Below are positions 54,559-64,000 of a stretch of DNA of 64,000 nt, piece after piece (the first letter of the stretch is position 1; the number at the start of each line of letters is the position of its first letter). This DNA comes from Shinisaurus crocodilurus. Its lineage: Eukaryota; Chordata; Lepidosauria; Squamata; Shinisauridae. The notes beneath the pieces are model-generated. The model worked only from the letters and a program-made list of their open reading frames with translations, had not been told where the DNA came from and did not search any database. Location of the stretch: assembly GCA_021292165.1 (NCBI GenBank), contig CM037877.1:125120402-125184401 (forward strand), given 5' to 3'. The position numbers and the translations under genes are program-made.

Positions 54559-55154
54559 ATTTTTCTTTGCTGCCTTCACCGCCACCTGGTAGGCTGAAGA
54601 TGCAGCTCTGACCGGTGTCCGATCGTCTTCAGAGTGGGATTTATGCCATCGGTGCTCTAGCCTTCTCACCTCCTGCTTCAGAGCTCGCAGCAATGGAGTA
54701 AACCAAGGTGCCGTGCGAGCTCTGTTCAGGTGAAGAGGCCACTCACCACTAATGCCCTGGTGATTGCAGCATTCCAGTCATCCACCAGGGTCTCGACCGA
54801 GCTACCGTTTGCGTGCTCCAGTTCCCCAAGCTCTTTCAGGAATCCATCCAGGTCCATAAGATGCCTGGGGCGGACCATCCTAATAGGTCCTTCACCCCTG
54901 CAGAGGGGTTGTGGCACCAAGAAATCCAGCCCTACCAGATAGTGATCTGACCATGACAAGGGGGTGGTGTATATACCCCCGATTTCCAGATCATTTCTTC
55001 CCTATCCCTATCTCTTATTATATTGTCAGTATTTGCCATGTTATAATATTTAGCCCAACTACAAATTTTCTCTTTGTGCAGAAATGCATCCTTTAATCCA
55101 ACATATTGGTAACATATTGGTAACTAAGGCATGCCTATTTATTTATTTTATGTA

Positions 55155-55600
55155 CATGTGTATCAACTGTGCTTGTCAGTCACCAACCTGAAACAATATG
55201 GGAGGAGAAGATCCTTCAGGTAACCTGGCTCCAAGCCATGTAGGGCTTTGAATGTTAATACCAGCACTTGGAATCGGGCCTGGACATGGACTGGCAGCCA
55301 GTGCAGAAGGAAAAGTACTGGCATAATATGATCATGTTGGCCAGTCCCCGTTAGCAATCTTGCTGCCCTATTTTGGACCAGCTGGAGTTTCCAGACCATT
55401 TTAAAAGGCAGTCCCACATATAACGCATTGCAGTAATCCAGCCGAGAGGTTACCAGAGCATGGATAACTGTAGCTAGGCTATCCCTGTCCAGATAAGCAC
55501 GTAGCACCCCAAACTACAAATCTGATCCTTTAGGGGGAATGCAGCCCACTCCAGAACAGGTTGAACATCACTCATCTGGTTCCATGCTCAGTTGGCTGCA
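55155..55600 (-). mobile_element. L2 LINE fragment, older
   Basis: TSRLDYCNALYVGLPFKMVW, LQLVQNRAARLLTGTGQHDH and LLHWLPVHVQARFQVLVLTF match the L2 C-terminal region. Confidence 0.85.
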
Positions 55601-56440
55601 CCTAGACTATACAATGTTTTGTTTTGTTTTAATAATAAGAAAGGAGCTGAGGTGAGCAGCATCAGCCCTGGTGAGTCTCAGGATCCCCATGCTAGCCCAA
55701 GTGTGGACACCAGTCCTGTTTGCCCCCATCGCATGCTGTTTTTAGAGTAATCATTTGGGTGGCCCTGGGCTTGAGGCCCTGGCTGCACCACTGACCAAAC
55801 AATCTGAAGCTTTCCATATTAGGTTTGCCACTGAATGTCCAGCTAAACGAGTAAGTTAGGTGTATGTGTATGTGTTTAAATTGAGTTTCATATCTGGAGT
55901 TCGAGGTTTGGAGAGGAATAGTAACTAGAAAATAAAGACTTTTTAAAAAGAAAATAAATATAAATGAAGCCAAATGTATGATTAAAAATAATAGCCACTG
56001 CTATTATTGGAAAGCCTGCTACCTGCCTGTTTTTTCTTCTTAGCACCTGCTCCCGATTCTCTTAAAAAACAAGTTTGTGTTTCACAAAGGAATGTACCGG
56101 TATATGCTTCTCTTTGAAATGAGATTTTACCCAGGAGATAAAACTAGTGTTCTAGTTTTGATGTCTTTTCCTGTCTCCTTAGGTGGGAGTCAAGTGTTGA
56201 TCTTTCTGCAAGGATATCCCCTCCTCTCCCCTTCACCATTATCCAGCATGCAAACCATCCATTAGCTAAAAACAAAAGCTTGTCTACATCCTTTTTGACA
56301 GAAGTGCCTGTCGGAGCTGCCACTCTGTCCATCTGGAAAGGTACCTCAAAATCTCTAGAGCAGGCAAAGGGTGTTGTAATATGTATCACTTTACCAGCTG
56401 CAGCACAATTTTTTACACATGAAAGGTACAGCATGGCTCT
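55601..56440. other. Intronic sequence, no element recognised
   Basis: AT-rich, without gene or clear repeat. Confidence 0.45.
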
Positions 56441-56960
56441 GTAAACAGGTCTGTAGTGTCTACACAGAATGTCTATTCTCAGGCTTGAGAGTCTGATCTC
56501 TGGGAAAGGAATGAGCTAGTCACATGGTTTGTATGTTCTGATGACGTGGTTAATTTGTTCAGTCAGAAGCCATTTTAAGGAGAAGGATTTCTTCTTCCTT
56601 ACTGCATTCTCTTGTTCTTTTCCTTTGTTCCTGCAACAATGTAACATCTTTGCTGAGGTGGAGGAGTGAAGCTCAACTTACTCCACTGGACTTAATGCTT
56701 GCTATGCATTTATACTCTGCACATGGACTGTAACTAGGAAATGTTAAGTAAATAAACAGGTAGAACTAGAACCTGTGGTGTTCCAGAGTGTTTCCTGACT
56801 CCATGGATTAATCTGCAATGAGGAAGCTAGAAGCAAGTGTCATTACAAGGGCAGGCTGGGCTGGCGAGGCTGGATCTGACGCTACATGCTGCGCAGGGGG
56901 GTGAGATCTGTTAAGGTCTGTGTGTGGAATTCCAGGCATCTGTTAGCACACAGATTAGGA
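56440..56960 (+). mobile_element. Solo-LTR-like repeat, copy 2
   Basis: Shares ordered motifs with 27690-28135: TGATGACGTG, TACTCTGCACATGGACT, AATAAA, GAACCTGTGG-like, and TAGCACACAGATT. Divergence is high. Confidence 0.4.
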
Positions 56961-56994
56961 AAATAAATCTCCCAACACCAACAGCTCCTTCAAA

Positions 56995-57882
56995 GGGCGG
57001 GTTCAAACAACACTTTAACCCACACAGTGGGTTGGAGGGCCCACAATGTGCCCAACAGATGGTCCTCCCCCCTCCTCCCCACTCAATCCTCCTGCAGGTA
57101 TTCCAGGGGACAGTGCAGGAGCACTGAAGTTTCCCCCCCTCCCTGCAACTGTGAAAGCCCCAATGGCAGTGGGGAGAGGGGGAACAGGGGAGCAGGGACA
57201 TCTCTCACCCCAGCTCAGGAGGAGGCCTTGTGAGACAGCTGAGGGATGTTGGCGCCACTGCTCCTTGCAGCTGCCCCGCTCTGCTGAGATCCACTTGGCT
57301 CCCCCCATCCAGCATCGAAGCCACCTGGCGGCTGTGGCACACAGCAGGGGTGGGCCTTGATCTGCTCGGCTGACTCCCGAGTCAACCCGGCAGATTGCGG
57401 CTTGGCTTCCCCATTGGCTACTGCTGATCTCGGAAGAGAGGGCTTGCTTGCGAGCAAGTCTTCCCTGCCCAGATTGGGAGTGGTGGTGCCGGATGGGGGG
57501 AACTGATCTGTACTGTGCTCGGCCGACTCGCAAGTTGGCTGAGCACAGCGGGGCTTCTGACAGCCACCCCGCTTTGGAGGCAGCTGTCAGCAGCGCTCAT
57601 CCAGCAGCCGTTTGGAAAGAGCAGCAAGGCTTTCTTGCTGCTCTCTCCAAGCAGCTTGCTTGCAGTTGGACTTGACCCATGATGAATTGTGTTGTCCAGG
57701 TTCAGATGACACGAGAACCTATCGTGGGTCAAACAACTCCAACAACAAGCCATGGCTTTTCAGGGTGGCTTATCAGTCAAAAACTAAGCCACCCTGACAA
57801 ACTCCTCTTGGGTTCACATGACATGATAATCCTCCATGACTTATAAGCCATGGGTGTGTGTGTCGTGTCATGCAAACCCGAT
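56995..57882. mobile_element. Harbinger-like non-autonomous element, about 0.9 kb
   Basis: Start GGGCGGGTTCAAACAACAC and end GTCGTGTCATGCAAACCCG are imperfect inverted repeats resembling the 8793 element. Subterminal ACCCATGATGAATTG/AACCTATCGTGGGTC-type repeats follow. Open frames to 172 codons lack domains. Confidence 0.5.
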
Positions 57883-58527
57883 CAATGATGATTTATTGGG
57901 TTCCTTGTTAACTCCAAGGGACCCAGTTGGTACATTTCCAAGTCTCTAAGTTTGTATTATCCTTCAGAATTCTTTTAGAATAAAATATCTTGGTTGGTTC
58001 AGCTTTTTTTCTTTTTCTTTTAACCTTTTATGTTCCACTAAATTGTGTGTGTGTGTGGGGTTGAACGGCACAATTTACCCTCCAACTATCCTGTTTCAGT
58101 CAGGACTACCATTTTTTCAGACGATCCCAATTTTCAGGAGGCAAATACTTTTGCCTCTCCTTCCTTTTTCGCACTACACGTGCCTAAAGCTGAAACAATG
58201 GCCCAATTCACATGCAATCATTTTTTGTTTTTGTTTTTTAAAAAGGGTTATTGTGATGTGTGAACAAATCATATGAGTAAAGATCCATATTCCAGTGGTT
58301 GGCAGGGGAGTTGCAAAAATGGATGTGGACAAAGCTCTCCATCCATGCACAAAAGCAGCACACCTTATTCATTCTCTTCCTCGTTCTCTCTTTCTCATAC
58401 CTCCCCCCACCACCACACATGACCATTAACCATCTTGTGGCTTCAATTAATTTACTCTCCCACACCCAAATTTATACTCTACCCAGAGAAACATGACCCA
58501 TAAATATAACATTTAGCCACCCCCACC
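57883..58527. other. Intronic sequence
   Basis: No gene or clear element; includes a short (GT)n tract at 58045. Confidence 0.45.
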
Positions 58528-58715
58528 CCGCATTCTGTCTTCACAGACTGCTTTACACACCAGGATGAAAAGATCAAAAGAGAATGCACACACTCCCCTA
58601 TGATACAGTTGAAACAGAAATATCACATCCAGCAAGCAAGCCCCTCTCCCCCAAATTCTGTCTTTACACAGGAGCAGAAAAAGATCAAAAGAGCATACAT
58701 ACACTCACCACAGAA
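58528..58715. repeat. Imperfect tandem duplication, about 120-bp unit
   Basis: ATTCTGTCTTCACAGACTGC..GATCAAAAGAGAATGCACAC recurs as ATTCTGTCTTTACACAGGAG..GATCAAAAGAGCATACATAC. Confidence 0.7.
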
Positions 58716-59589
58716 CACAATTGCATACCATATCAAATATACCAGTTAAAAACATTAATTTACATAATTAATCCACAATCCATAATCAACTGTGTCAGAA
58801 GTAGAAAGCAGGAACTATAAGTGCCTACTAGATGATAGTTCCAGATGATTTTTAGTTCCTACATCTTTGCTACGTCAAATAAATATTTGCAAGATTGATA
58901 CACTGGTAGTATCAGACCATGGCCCAGCTTGCTTGGAGCTGCAATTTTTTAAATTTGCCAAGGCACTCTGGTCTCTTGTGCTTTAATGTTTCTCTTCTTA
59001 ATGATGAGAAGTTTAAAAATCAGATTTCTGCTAAGTTACTTGAGTGTTTTAAAATTAATGAGGGTACTGTTGATTCTTGTGCCACTGAGTGGAATGGCGT
59101 AAAGCTTTTATACAGGGCCAAATTACCACTTATGCTTCCTATCTACTATATAAATGTGAAAGTTTGTCCGTCTGTACGTGTGTACGTACATATATCCGAA
59201 CGGCTCACGTGTGTCGCATTGCCTCCTATCCGGTTGGACGGATCCACCCCAAACTTGGCACGCATACTCCCCATCACCCAAGGACAAAGACTGGCGGATT
59301 CAGATCTCAAAAAAAAAACACCTCGTTGCGCCTGTACGGCCCAAAATAGATGAGAGCCAATGGAGTCACTTGGAATGTTCGCAGGGGCCATTCAGGAGCG
59401 GTTATACAAATAGCTCCAACGGCATTTAAAATGCTGGTATGCACTGCCACAGGGGCCCAATCAGAAGCGGATATGCAAATCTCTCCAACGTCCAAACAGA
59501 ATGTTCATATGAACTGCAGCCAGGGCCTACATGGGGGTGGGGGAATTTCGAACAAATAGTGCCTATAGCAAAATGATAACCCGTGCAAC

Positions 59590-60050
59590 GCCATTGTGTA
59601 GTCCCGGGGGGGGGGGAGCAGGGATTTCATTGTGTAGTCCCAGGGGGGGGAGCAGGGATTTGATTGCGTAGTCCCGGGGGGGGAGCAGGGATTTCATTGT
59701 GTGGTCCTGGGGGGGGGGGAAGCAGGGATTTCATTGTTGCATAGTCCAGGGGGGAGGGAAGCAGGGATTTCATTGTGCAGTCATAGAATCATAGAATCAT
59801 AGAAAAGTAGAGTTGGAAGGGGCCTACAAGGCCATCGAGTCCAACCCCCTGCTCAATGCAGGAATCTAGGTCAAAGCATCTCTGACAGATGTCTGTCCAG
59901 CTGCACCTTCAATGCCTCCAGAGTGGGAGAGCCCACGACCTCCCTAGGGATTTCATTGTGCAGTCCCGGGGGAAAGGGAGCAGGGATTTCATTGTGTAGT
60001 TCTGGGGGTAGCAGGTAGTCCTGGGGGAGCTGGTAATCCCAGGGGAGCTG
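59590..60050 (+). repeat. G-rich minisatellite inside the Helitron
   Basis: Units of about 32-38 bases (GGGATTTCATTGTGTAGTCC then a G run and AGCA) repeat about seven times and decay towards the 3' side. A CR1 tail (59782-59947) interrupts the array. Confidence 0.92.
59782..59947 (-). mobile_element. CR1 3' tail inserted in the minisatellite
   Basis: CATAGAATCATAGAATCATA through the terminal 150 bases of CR1; GGATTTCATTGTGCAGTC occurs on both sides and may be target duplication or array unit. Confidence 0.88.
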
Positions 60051-60277
60051 GGATTCCAAGGGATTCCAAACAGTGGACAGCAACCTTAAGGAATTTCGAA
60101 CAAATAGTGCCTATAGGAATATGACGACCCGTGCAACGCCGGGTAAAAAAAGCTAGTAAGAATTAAAAAACAAACAAACCAGTACAGTATCTCTAAATAG
60201 GAAGTTGAAATCTCTTATAACCCAGTTTGCCATTGTACAACTACACAGCTTTATCAGAAACTACAGAACGAACTTGA

Positions 60278-60582
60278 ACTCTTGATACATGAGGGCAAAT
60301 ACGACTTGATAGGGATAACTGAAACCTGGTGGGATGACTCCCATGGCTGGAATACAGCAAATGAAGGGTATAACTTGTTCAAAAGGAACAGAAACAACAA
60401 AAAGGGAGGTGGAGTTGCGCTGTATGTTAAAGATACATATCTCTGCACAGAGATACAGGAAGAGGAGCTTGGCCCCATTGAGGAGCTCAATGGGGCTCCA
60501 TTGAGAGCATCTAAGTTAAAATAAAGGGGACAAAGAATTAAACGAACATGGCAGTTGGAGTCTACTACCGACCACCCTATAA
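60278..60582 (+). mobile_element. CR1 endonuclease fragment, plus strand
   Basis: EGKYDLIGITETWWDDSHGW and KGGGVALYVKDTYLC are the CR1 endonuclease core (catalytic Glu in ITETWW). It breaks off after the ESTTDHP region, where the minus-strand CR1 starts. Confidence 0.85.
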
Positions 60583-63305
60583 CGCCATCGAGTCCAACCC
60601 CCTGCTCAATGCAGGAATCCAGGTCAAAGCAACTCTGACAAATGTCTGTCCAGCTGCACCTTGAATGCCTCCAGAGTGGGAGAGCCCACGACCTCCCTAG
60701 GTAGTTGATTCCATTGTCTTATTGCTCTGACAGTCAGGAAATTTTTCCTGATGTTTAGGTGGAATCTAGGTTCCTGTAACTTGAGCCCATTATTCCGTGT
60801 CCTGCAAACTGGGATGATCGAGAAGAGATCCTTGCCCTCCTCTGTGTGACATCCCTTCAAATACTGGAAGAGTGCGATCATATCTCCCCTCAGTCTCCTC
60901 TTCTGAAGGCTAAACATGCCCAGTTCTTTCAGTCTCTCCTCATAGGGCCTTGTTTCCAGTCCCTTTATCATCCTTGTTGCCCTCCTCTGAACCCTCTCCA
61001 GTTTGTCTATGTCCTTCTTAAAGTGAGGTGCCCAGAACTGGACACAGTACTCAAGATGAGGCCTAACCAGTGCCGAGTAAAGGGGAATTATTACTTCCCG
61101 CGATTTGGAAGCTATACTTCTATTAATACAGCCCAAAATAGCATTTGCCTTCTTTGCAGCCACATCGCATTGCTGGCTCATATTCAGTTTGTGATCTACC
61201 ACAATTCCAAGATCCTTCTCACTTGTAGTATTGTTGAGCCAAGTGTCCCCCATTCTGTAACTCTGCATTTGGTTTCCTCTCCCTAGGTGCAGCACTTGGC
61301 ATTTATCCCTATTAAATTTCATTCTGTTGTTTTCAGCCCAGTGCTCCAGCCTATCGAGATCGCTTTGAATTTTGTTTCTGTCTTCCAGAGTATTAGCTGT
61401 TCCACCCAACTTTGTGTCATCTGCAAATTTGATAAGCATTCCCTGTACCTCCTGATCCAAGTCATTAATAAAAATGTTGAAGAGCACCGGGCCCAGGACC
61501 GAGCCCTGTGGTACCCCGCTTGTTACCTCTCCCCAGTTTGAGAAGTAACCATTGATAAGCACTCTTTGAGTCTGATTCTGTAGCCAATTGTGGATCCACC
61601 TGATAGTTGTTCCATCTAGCCCACTCTTAGCAAGCTTACTGATCAGGATATCATGAGGCATTTTGTCGAAAGCTTTGCTGAAGTCCAGATATATAATGTC
61701 CACAGCATTCCCACAGTCCACAAGGGAGGTGACCCGATCAAAAAATGAGATCAGATTAGTCTGACAGGATTTGTTCTTGACAAATCCATGCTGGCTTCTA
61801 GTAATCACTGCATTGTTTTCAAGGTGCTTGCAGACTGACTTCTTTATAATCTGCTCCAAAATCTTCCCGGGGATTGATGTCAGACTGGCTGGCCTATAGT
61901 TCCCAGGTTCCTCCTTCTTGCCCTTTTTGAAGATAGGAACAACATTTGCCCTCCTCCAGTCATCTGGCACTTCACCTGTCCTCCATGATTTCTCAAAGAT
62001 AATAGACAGTGGTTCTGAGAGTTCTTCTGCCAGTTCCTTTATTACTCTAGGATGCAGCTCATCAGGCCCTGGAGATTTAAACTCGTTCAGAGTAATCAGG
62101 TGCTCCTTGACCATTTGCCTATCAATCTCAAGCTGCAATCCTGCCCCTTCAGTCTGCACTTCAGGTTTGCCAGCGGGGTCATAGACCCTCTTTTGGGAGA
62201 AGACTGAGCCGAAGTAGGAATTGAACACTTCTGCCTTTTCTTTGTCTTCTGTTATCAATTTGCCATCCTCATTGCGTAGTTGAACCACCAGTTCTTTCTT
62301 CTGTCTTTTACTGTGCATGTATCTGAAGAAAGCTTTTTTGTTGCTTTTAGCATTCCTCGCTAACCTTAGCTCATTCTCAGCTTTAGCCTTCCTGACACTA
62401 TTCCTGCAGTTCTGTGCTACCTGCCTGTACTCTTCCCCTGTAGCCTGTCCTTCCTTCCACTTCCTATATGTGTCCTTTTTTGTTTTCAGGTCATCTTTGA
62501 GTTTATTGTGAAGCCACATTGGCTTCTTCTGTTGCCCTCTGCCTTTTTTCTTTGTGGGAATTGTTTGCAATTGTGCCTTTAAAATTTCCTTTTTTAAAAA
62601 CTCCCACCCCTCCTGGGCTCCCGTTCTCGTGAGAGTCGCTTGCCATGGGATCTTACTAATCATTGTTCTGAGTTTGTTAAAATTGGCTTTCCTAAAATCC
62701 AGGGTATGTGTTTGGCTACACTCAGCTTTTGCTTCCGTTAAAATCAAGAACGGAATACTTGAGTATAACATGGTCACTTTCCCCCAGAGTTCCCGAAACT
62801 GCCACTTTATCCACTAACTCGTCTCTGTTGGTTAGAATCAGGTCAAGGGTAGCCGATCCTCTAGTTCCTTCCTCCACTTTCTGTAGGAGGAAGTTAGCAG
62901 CAGCACAGCACAGGAATTTCTTGGAGGGGCCATGTTTGGCTGAATAAGTCTCCCAACAGATATCAGGGAAATTGAAGTCACCCATTACTACCACATCGTG
63001 CCTCCTTGAAACAATGGCAATTTGCTTTTCAAAGTTCCATCCTCGTCTTCTCCTTGATTGGGTGGTCGGTAGTAGACTCCAACCACCATGTTCGTTTTAT
63101 TCTTTGCCCCCTTTATTTTAACCCAGATGCTCTCAATGGGGCTGCCAAGCTCCTCTTCCTGTATCTCTGTGAAGAGCTACGTATTTTTAACATACAGTGC
63201 AACTCCACCTCCCTTTCTGTTGCTTCTGTTCCTTTTGAACAAGTTATACCCTTCAACTGCTGTATTCCAGTCATGGGAGTCATCCCACCAGGTTTCAGTT
63301 ATCCC
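60583..63305 (-). mobile_element. CR1 LINE, largest copy, endonuclease to near 3' end
   Basis: Runs from a 3' end lacking the terminal octamers (CCATCGAGTCCAACCC at 60588) back to the endonuclease motif ITETWWDDSHDW at about 63300. Between them are endonuclease ([25 protein letters not shown], 62.7-63.0 kb) and the 717-codon frame. One frameshift lies near 62755. Confidence 0.92.
60624..62777 (-). CDS. CR1 ORF2 reverse transcriptase, 717 codons, uninterrupted
   Basis: The frame covers the endonuclease-RT linker (residues 1-220), then the reverse transcriptase: SPGPDELHP (235-243), [13 protein letters not shown] (293-305), SQHGF (328-332), YLDFSKAFD (363-371), [11 protein letters not shown] (420-430), catalytic FADD (451-454), and the C-terminal [18 protein letters not shown]-like and [14 protein letters not shown] segments ending LDRHLSELL. 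The enzyme primes reverse transcription of CR1 RNA at a nicked target. The Met start is not the native one: endonuclease coding overlaps in another frame at 62722-62994, so a frameshift separates them. All RT catalytic residues are present. This is a transposon gene, not a host gene. Confidence 0.92.
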   Translation of the reverse strand: MTMLYSSIPFLILTEAKAECSQTHTLDFRKANFNKLRTMISKIPWQATLTRTGAQEGWEFLKKEILKAQLQTIPTKKKGRGQQKKPMWLHNKLKDDLKTKKDTYRKWKEGQATGEEYRQVAQNCRNSVRKAKAENELRLARNAKSNKKAFFRYMHSKRQKKELVVQLRNEDGKLITEDKEKAEVFNSYFGSVFSQKRVYDPAGKPEVQTEGAGLQLEIDRQMVKEHLITLNEFKSPGPDELHPRVIKELAEELSEPLSIIFEKSWRTGEVPDDWRRANVVPIFKKGKKEEPGNYRPASLTSIPGKILEQIIKKSVCKHLENNAVITRSQHGFVKNKSCQTNLISFFDRVTSLVDCGNAVDIIYLDFSKAFDKMPHDILISKLAKSGLDGTTIRWIHNWLQNQTQRVLINGYFSNWGEVTSGVPQGSVLGPVLFNIFINDLDQEVQGMLIKFADDTKLGGTANTLEDRNKIQSDLDRLEHWAENNRMKFNRDKCQVLHLGRGNQMQSYRMGDTWLNNTTSEKDLGIVVDHKLNMSQQCDVAAKKANAILGCINRSIASKSREVIIPLYSALVRPHLEYCVQFWAPHFKKDIDKLERVQRRATRMIKGLETRPYEERLKELGMFSLQKRRLRGDMIALFQYLKGCHTEEGKDLFSIIPVCRTRNNGLKLQEPRFHLNIRKNFLTVRAIRQWNQLPREVVGSPTLEAFKVQLDRHLSELL

Positions 63306-63307
63306 TG

Positions 63308-64000
63308 AAGGAGGAACCTGGGAACTATAGACCAGTCAGTCTGACATCAATCCCTGGGAAAATTTTTGGAGCAGATTATAAAGAAGTCAATCTGCAAGCA
63401 CCTTGAAAACAATACAGTGATTACTAGAAGCCAGCATGGATTTGTCAAGAACAAATCCTGCCAGACTAATCTGATCTCATTTTTTGATCGGGTAACCTCC
63501 CTTGTTGACTGTGGGAATGCTGTGGACATTATATACCTGGACTTCAGCAAAGCTTTCGACAAAGTGCCCCGTGATATCCTGATTAGCAAGCTACCTAAAG
63601 GTCTACCTAGTTCCATCTACAACCTAGATGGAACAACTATCAGGTGGATCCACAGTTGGCTACAGAATCAGACTCAAAGAGTGCTTATCAATGGTACCTT
63701 CTCAAACTGGGGAGAGGTAACAAGCGGGGTACCACAGGGCTCGGTCCTGGTACCACAGGGCTCGGTCCTGGGCCCAGTGCTCTTCAACATTTTTATTAAA
63801 GACTTGGATGAGCAGGCGCAGGGAATGCTTATCAAATTTGCAGATGACACAGTTGGGTAGAACAGCTAATACTTTGGATGACAGAAACAAAATTCAAAGC
63901 GATCTCGATAGGCTGGAGCGCTGGGCCGAAAACAACAGAATGAAATTTAATAGGGATAAATGCCAAGTACCTAGGGAGAAGAAACCAAATGCAGAGTTAC
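63308..64000 (+). mobile_element. CR1 reverse-transcriptase segment, plus strand, running off the window
   Basis: [17 protein letters not shown] (shifted), then the frame at 63366 onward reads [60 protein letters not shown] and FADDT. A 21-base in-frame duplication repeats PQGSVL(V/G). A roughly 27-base insertion-like stretch (GLPSSIYN) follows SKLPK. It is arranged head-to-head with the minus-strand copy. Confidence 0.9.

Larger units (their letters stand above)
52525..54962 (-). mobile_element. L2 LINE, endonuclease end to 3' tail, with internal duplication
   Basis: Minus-strand pieces in order: SWSDHYLVGLDFLVP (endonuclease end, 54.95 kb), YQVAVKAAKKNVYAASIVSA (54.6 kb), FLGKLIERVVGAQLMAHLDE (54.05 kb), VLLDLSAAFDTVHHGILLDR, CGVPQGSILSPMLFNIYLKP and catalytic YADDTQLYL (53.9-53.55 kb), LNPDKTEVLLVGD and RLDYCNALYV (53.5-53.2 kb), and VGTRRRAFSVAAPNLW (52.8 kb), then an (AATA)n tail near 52525-52555. 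The catalytic YADD is intact but frames are broken. A 95-bp internal segment is duplicated (see 53116 and 54464). Confidence 0.9.
59142..60156 (+). mobile_element. Non-autonomous Helitron, 1015 bp
   Basis: 5' end TCTACTATATAAATGTGAAA; 3' end a CCCGTGCAACGCCGGG hairpin, an A-rich spacer and CTAG. It sits precisely between A (59141) and T (60157) with no target duplication, as Helitrons do. The uninterrupted L1 site (CTTCCCATAAGAAC) survives at about 38848-38861. A truncated second 3'-end motif (CCCGTGCAACGCCATTG) lies at 59580-59596, and a minisatellite separates the two. Confidence 0.92.
58955..60275 (+). mobile_element. L1 ORF2 fragment split by a Helitron
   Basis: FNVSLLNDEKFKNQISAKLL and INEGTVDSCATEWN (to 59141) match L1 at 38.7 kb. 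L1 sequence resumes at 60157 (TAAGAATT) with AGGAAGTTGAAATCTCTTAT. Confidence 0.8.

Noticed and set aside
59590..60050. CRISPR-like array
   Set aside because: The repeats are contiguous G-rich minisatellite units without spacers of constant length, inside a eukaryotic Helitron.
60624..62777. 717-codon frame as a host gene
   Set aside because: All motifs are CR1 reverse transcriptase, and the copy is bounded by CR1 3' and endonuclease sequence.
1516..64000. Additional ADGRL3 exons in the upstream intron
   Set aside because: I looked for recognisable lectin-domain (RBL) or signal-peptide coding sequence on the minus strand and saw none. Small non-coding or alternative first exons cannot be excluded by eye.

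Overview
This window is animal nuclear DNA, most likely from a squamate reptile (a lizard or close relative). The evidence is one conserved vertebrate exon plus a very mixed transposon load: CR1, L2, L1, an RTE-like LINE, Penelope-like elements, a Helitron, many hAT, Harbinger-like and Tigger-like elements, and tRNA-derived SINEs with (AAAT)n tails. Mammals and birds lack this mixture. Nothing prokaryotic is present.

The only host coding sequence I can support is one exon on the minus strand at 736-1515. It encodes most of the olfactomedin domain of latrophilin-3 (ADGRL3), an adhesion GPCR of neuronal synapses. Both splice sites look intact. Against the mammalian protein as I remember it, the exon carries three indels (about -10, -13 and +2 bases) that break the frame, although their sum (-21) is a multiple of three. 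Bases 1-735 are the next intron downstream. Everything from 1516 to 64000 reads as the large intron upstream of this exon; no other host exon was recognised.

Layout. 1.7-11.7 kb: unique intron mixed with hAT, Harbinger-like and Tigger-like MITEs, a SINE, and GC-rich palindromes. 12.6-16.2 kb: two CR1 copies and a hAT element. 15.1-20.8 kb: an old minus-strand L1 riddled with nested insertions (CR1, a Penelope-like fragment, two hAT MITEs, a perfect palindrome). 22-23.7 kb: an L2. 24.0-25.6 kb: a Penelope-like element whose two terminal copies are inverted and carry hammerhead-like motifs. 26-33 kb: SINEs, an LTR-like repeat, an old CR1, an L1 end. 33-48 kb: three copies of one inverted-repeat DNA transposon family, two of them hosting LINE insertions, plus a second L1 and two near-identical RTE-like insertions. 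48-52 kb: a foldback MITE and a 2-kb hAT element with GC-rich, promoter-like cargo. 52.5-55.6 kb: L2 copies. 56-60 kb: LTR-like and Harbinger-like elements and a Helitron with an internal minisatellite. 60-64 kb: CR1 copies in alternating orientation, one with a 717-codon open reading frame.

The transposon genes do not act together with ADGRL3. The window is best read as an archive of nested insertions in a long intron, and target-site duplications allow several layers to be ordered. Family names rest on recognisable protein motifs, terminal repeats and target-site duplications, not on a database search.
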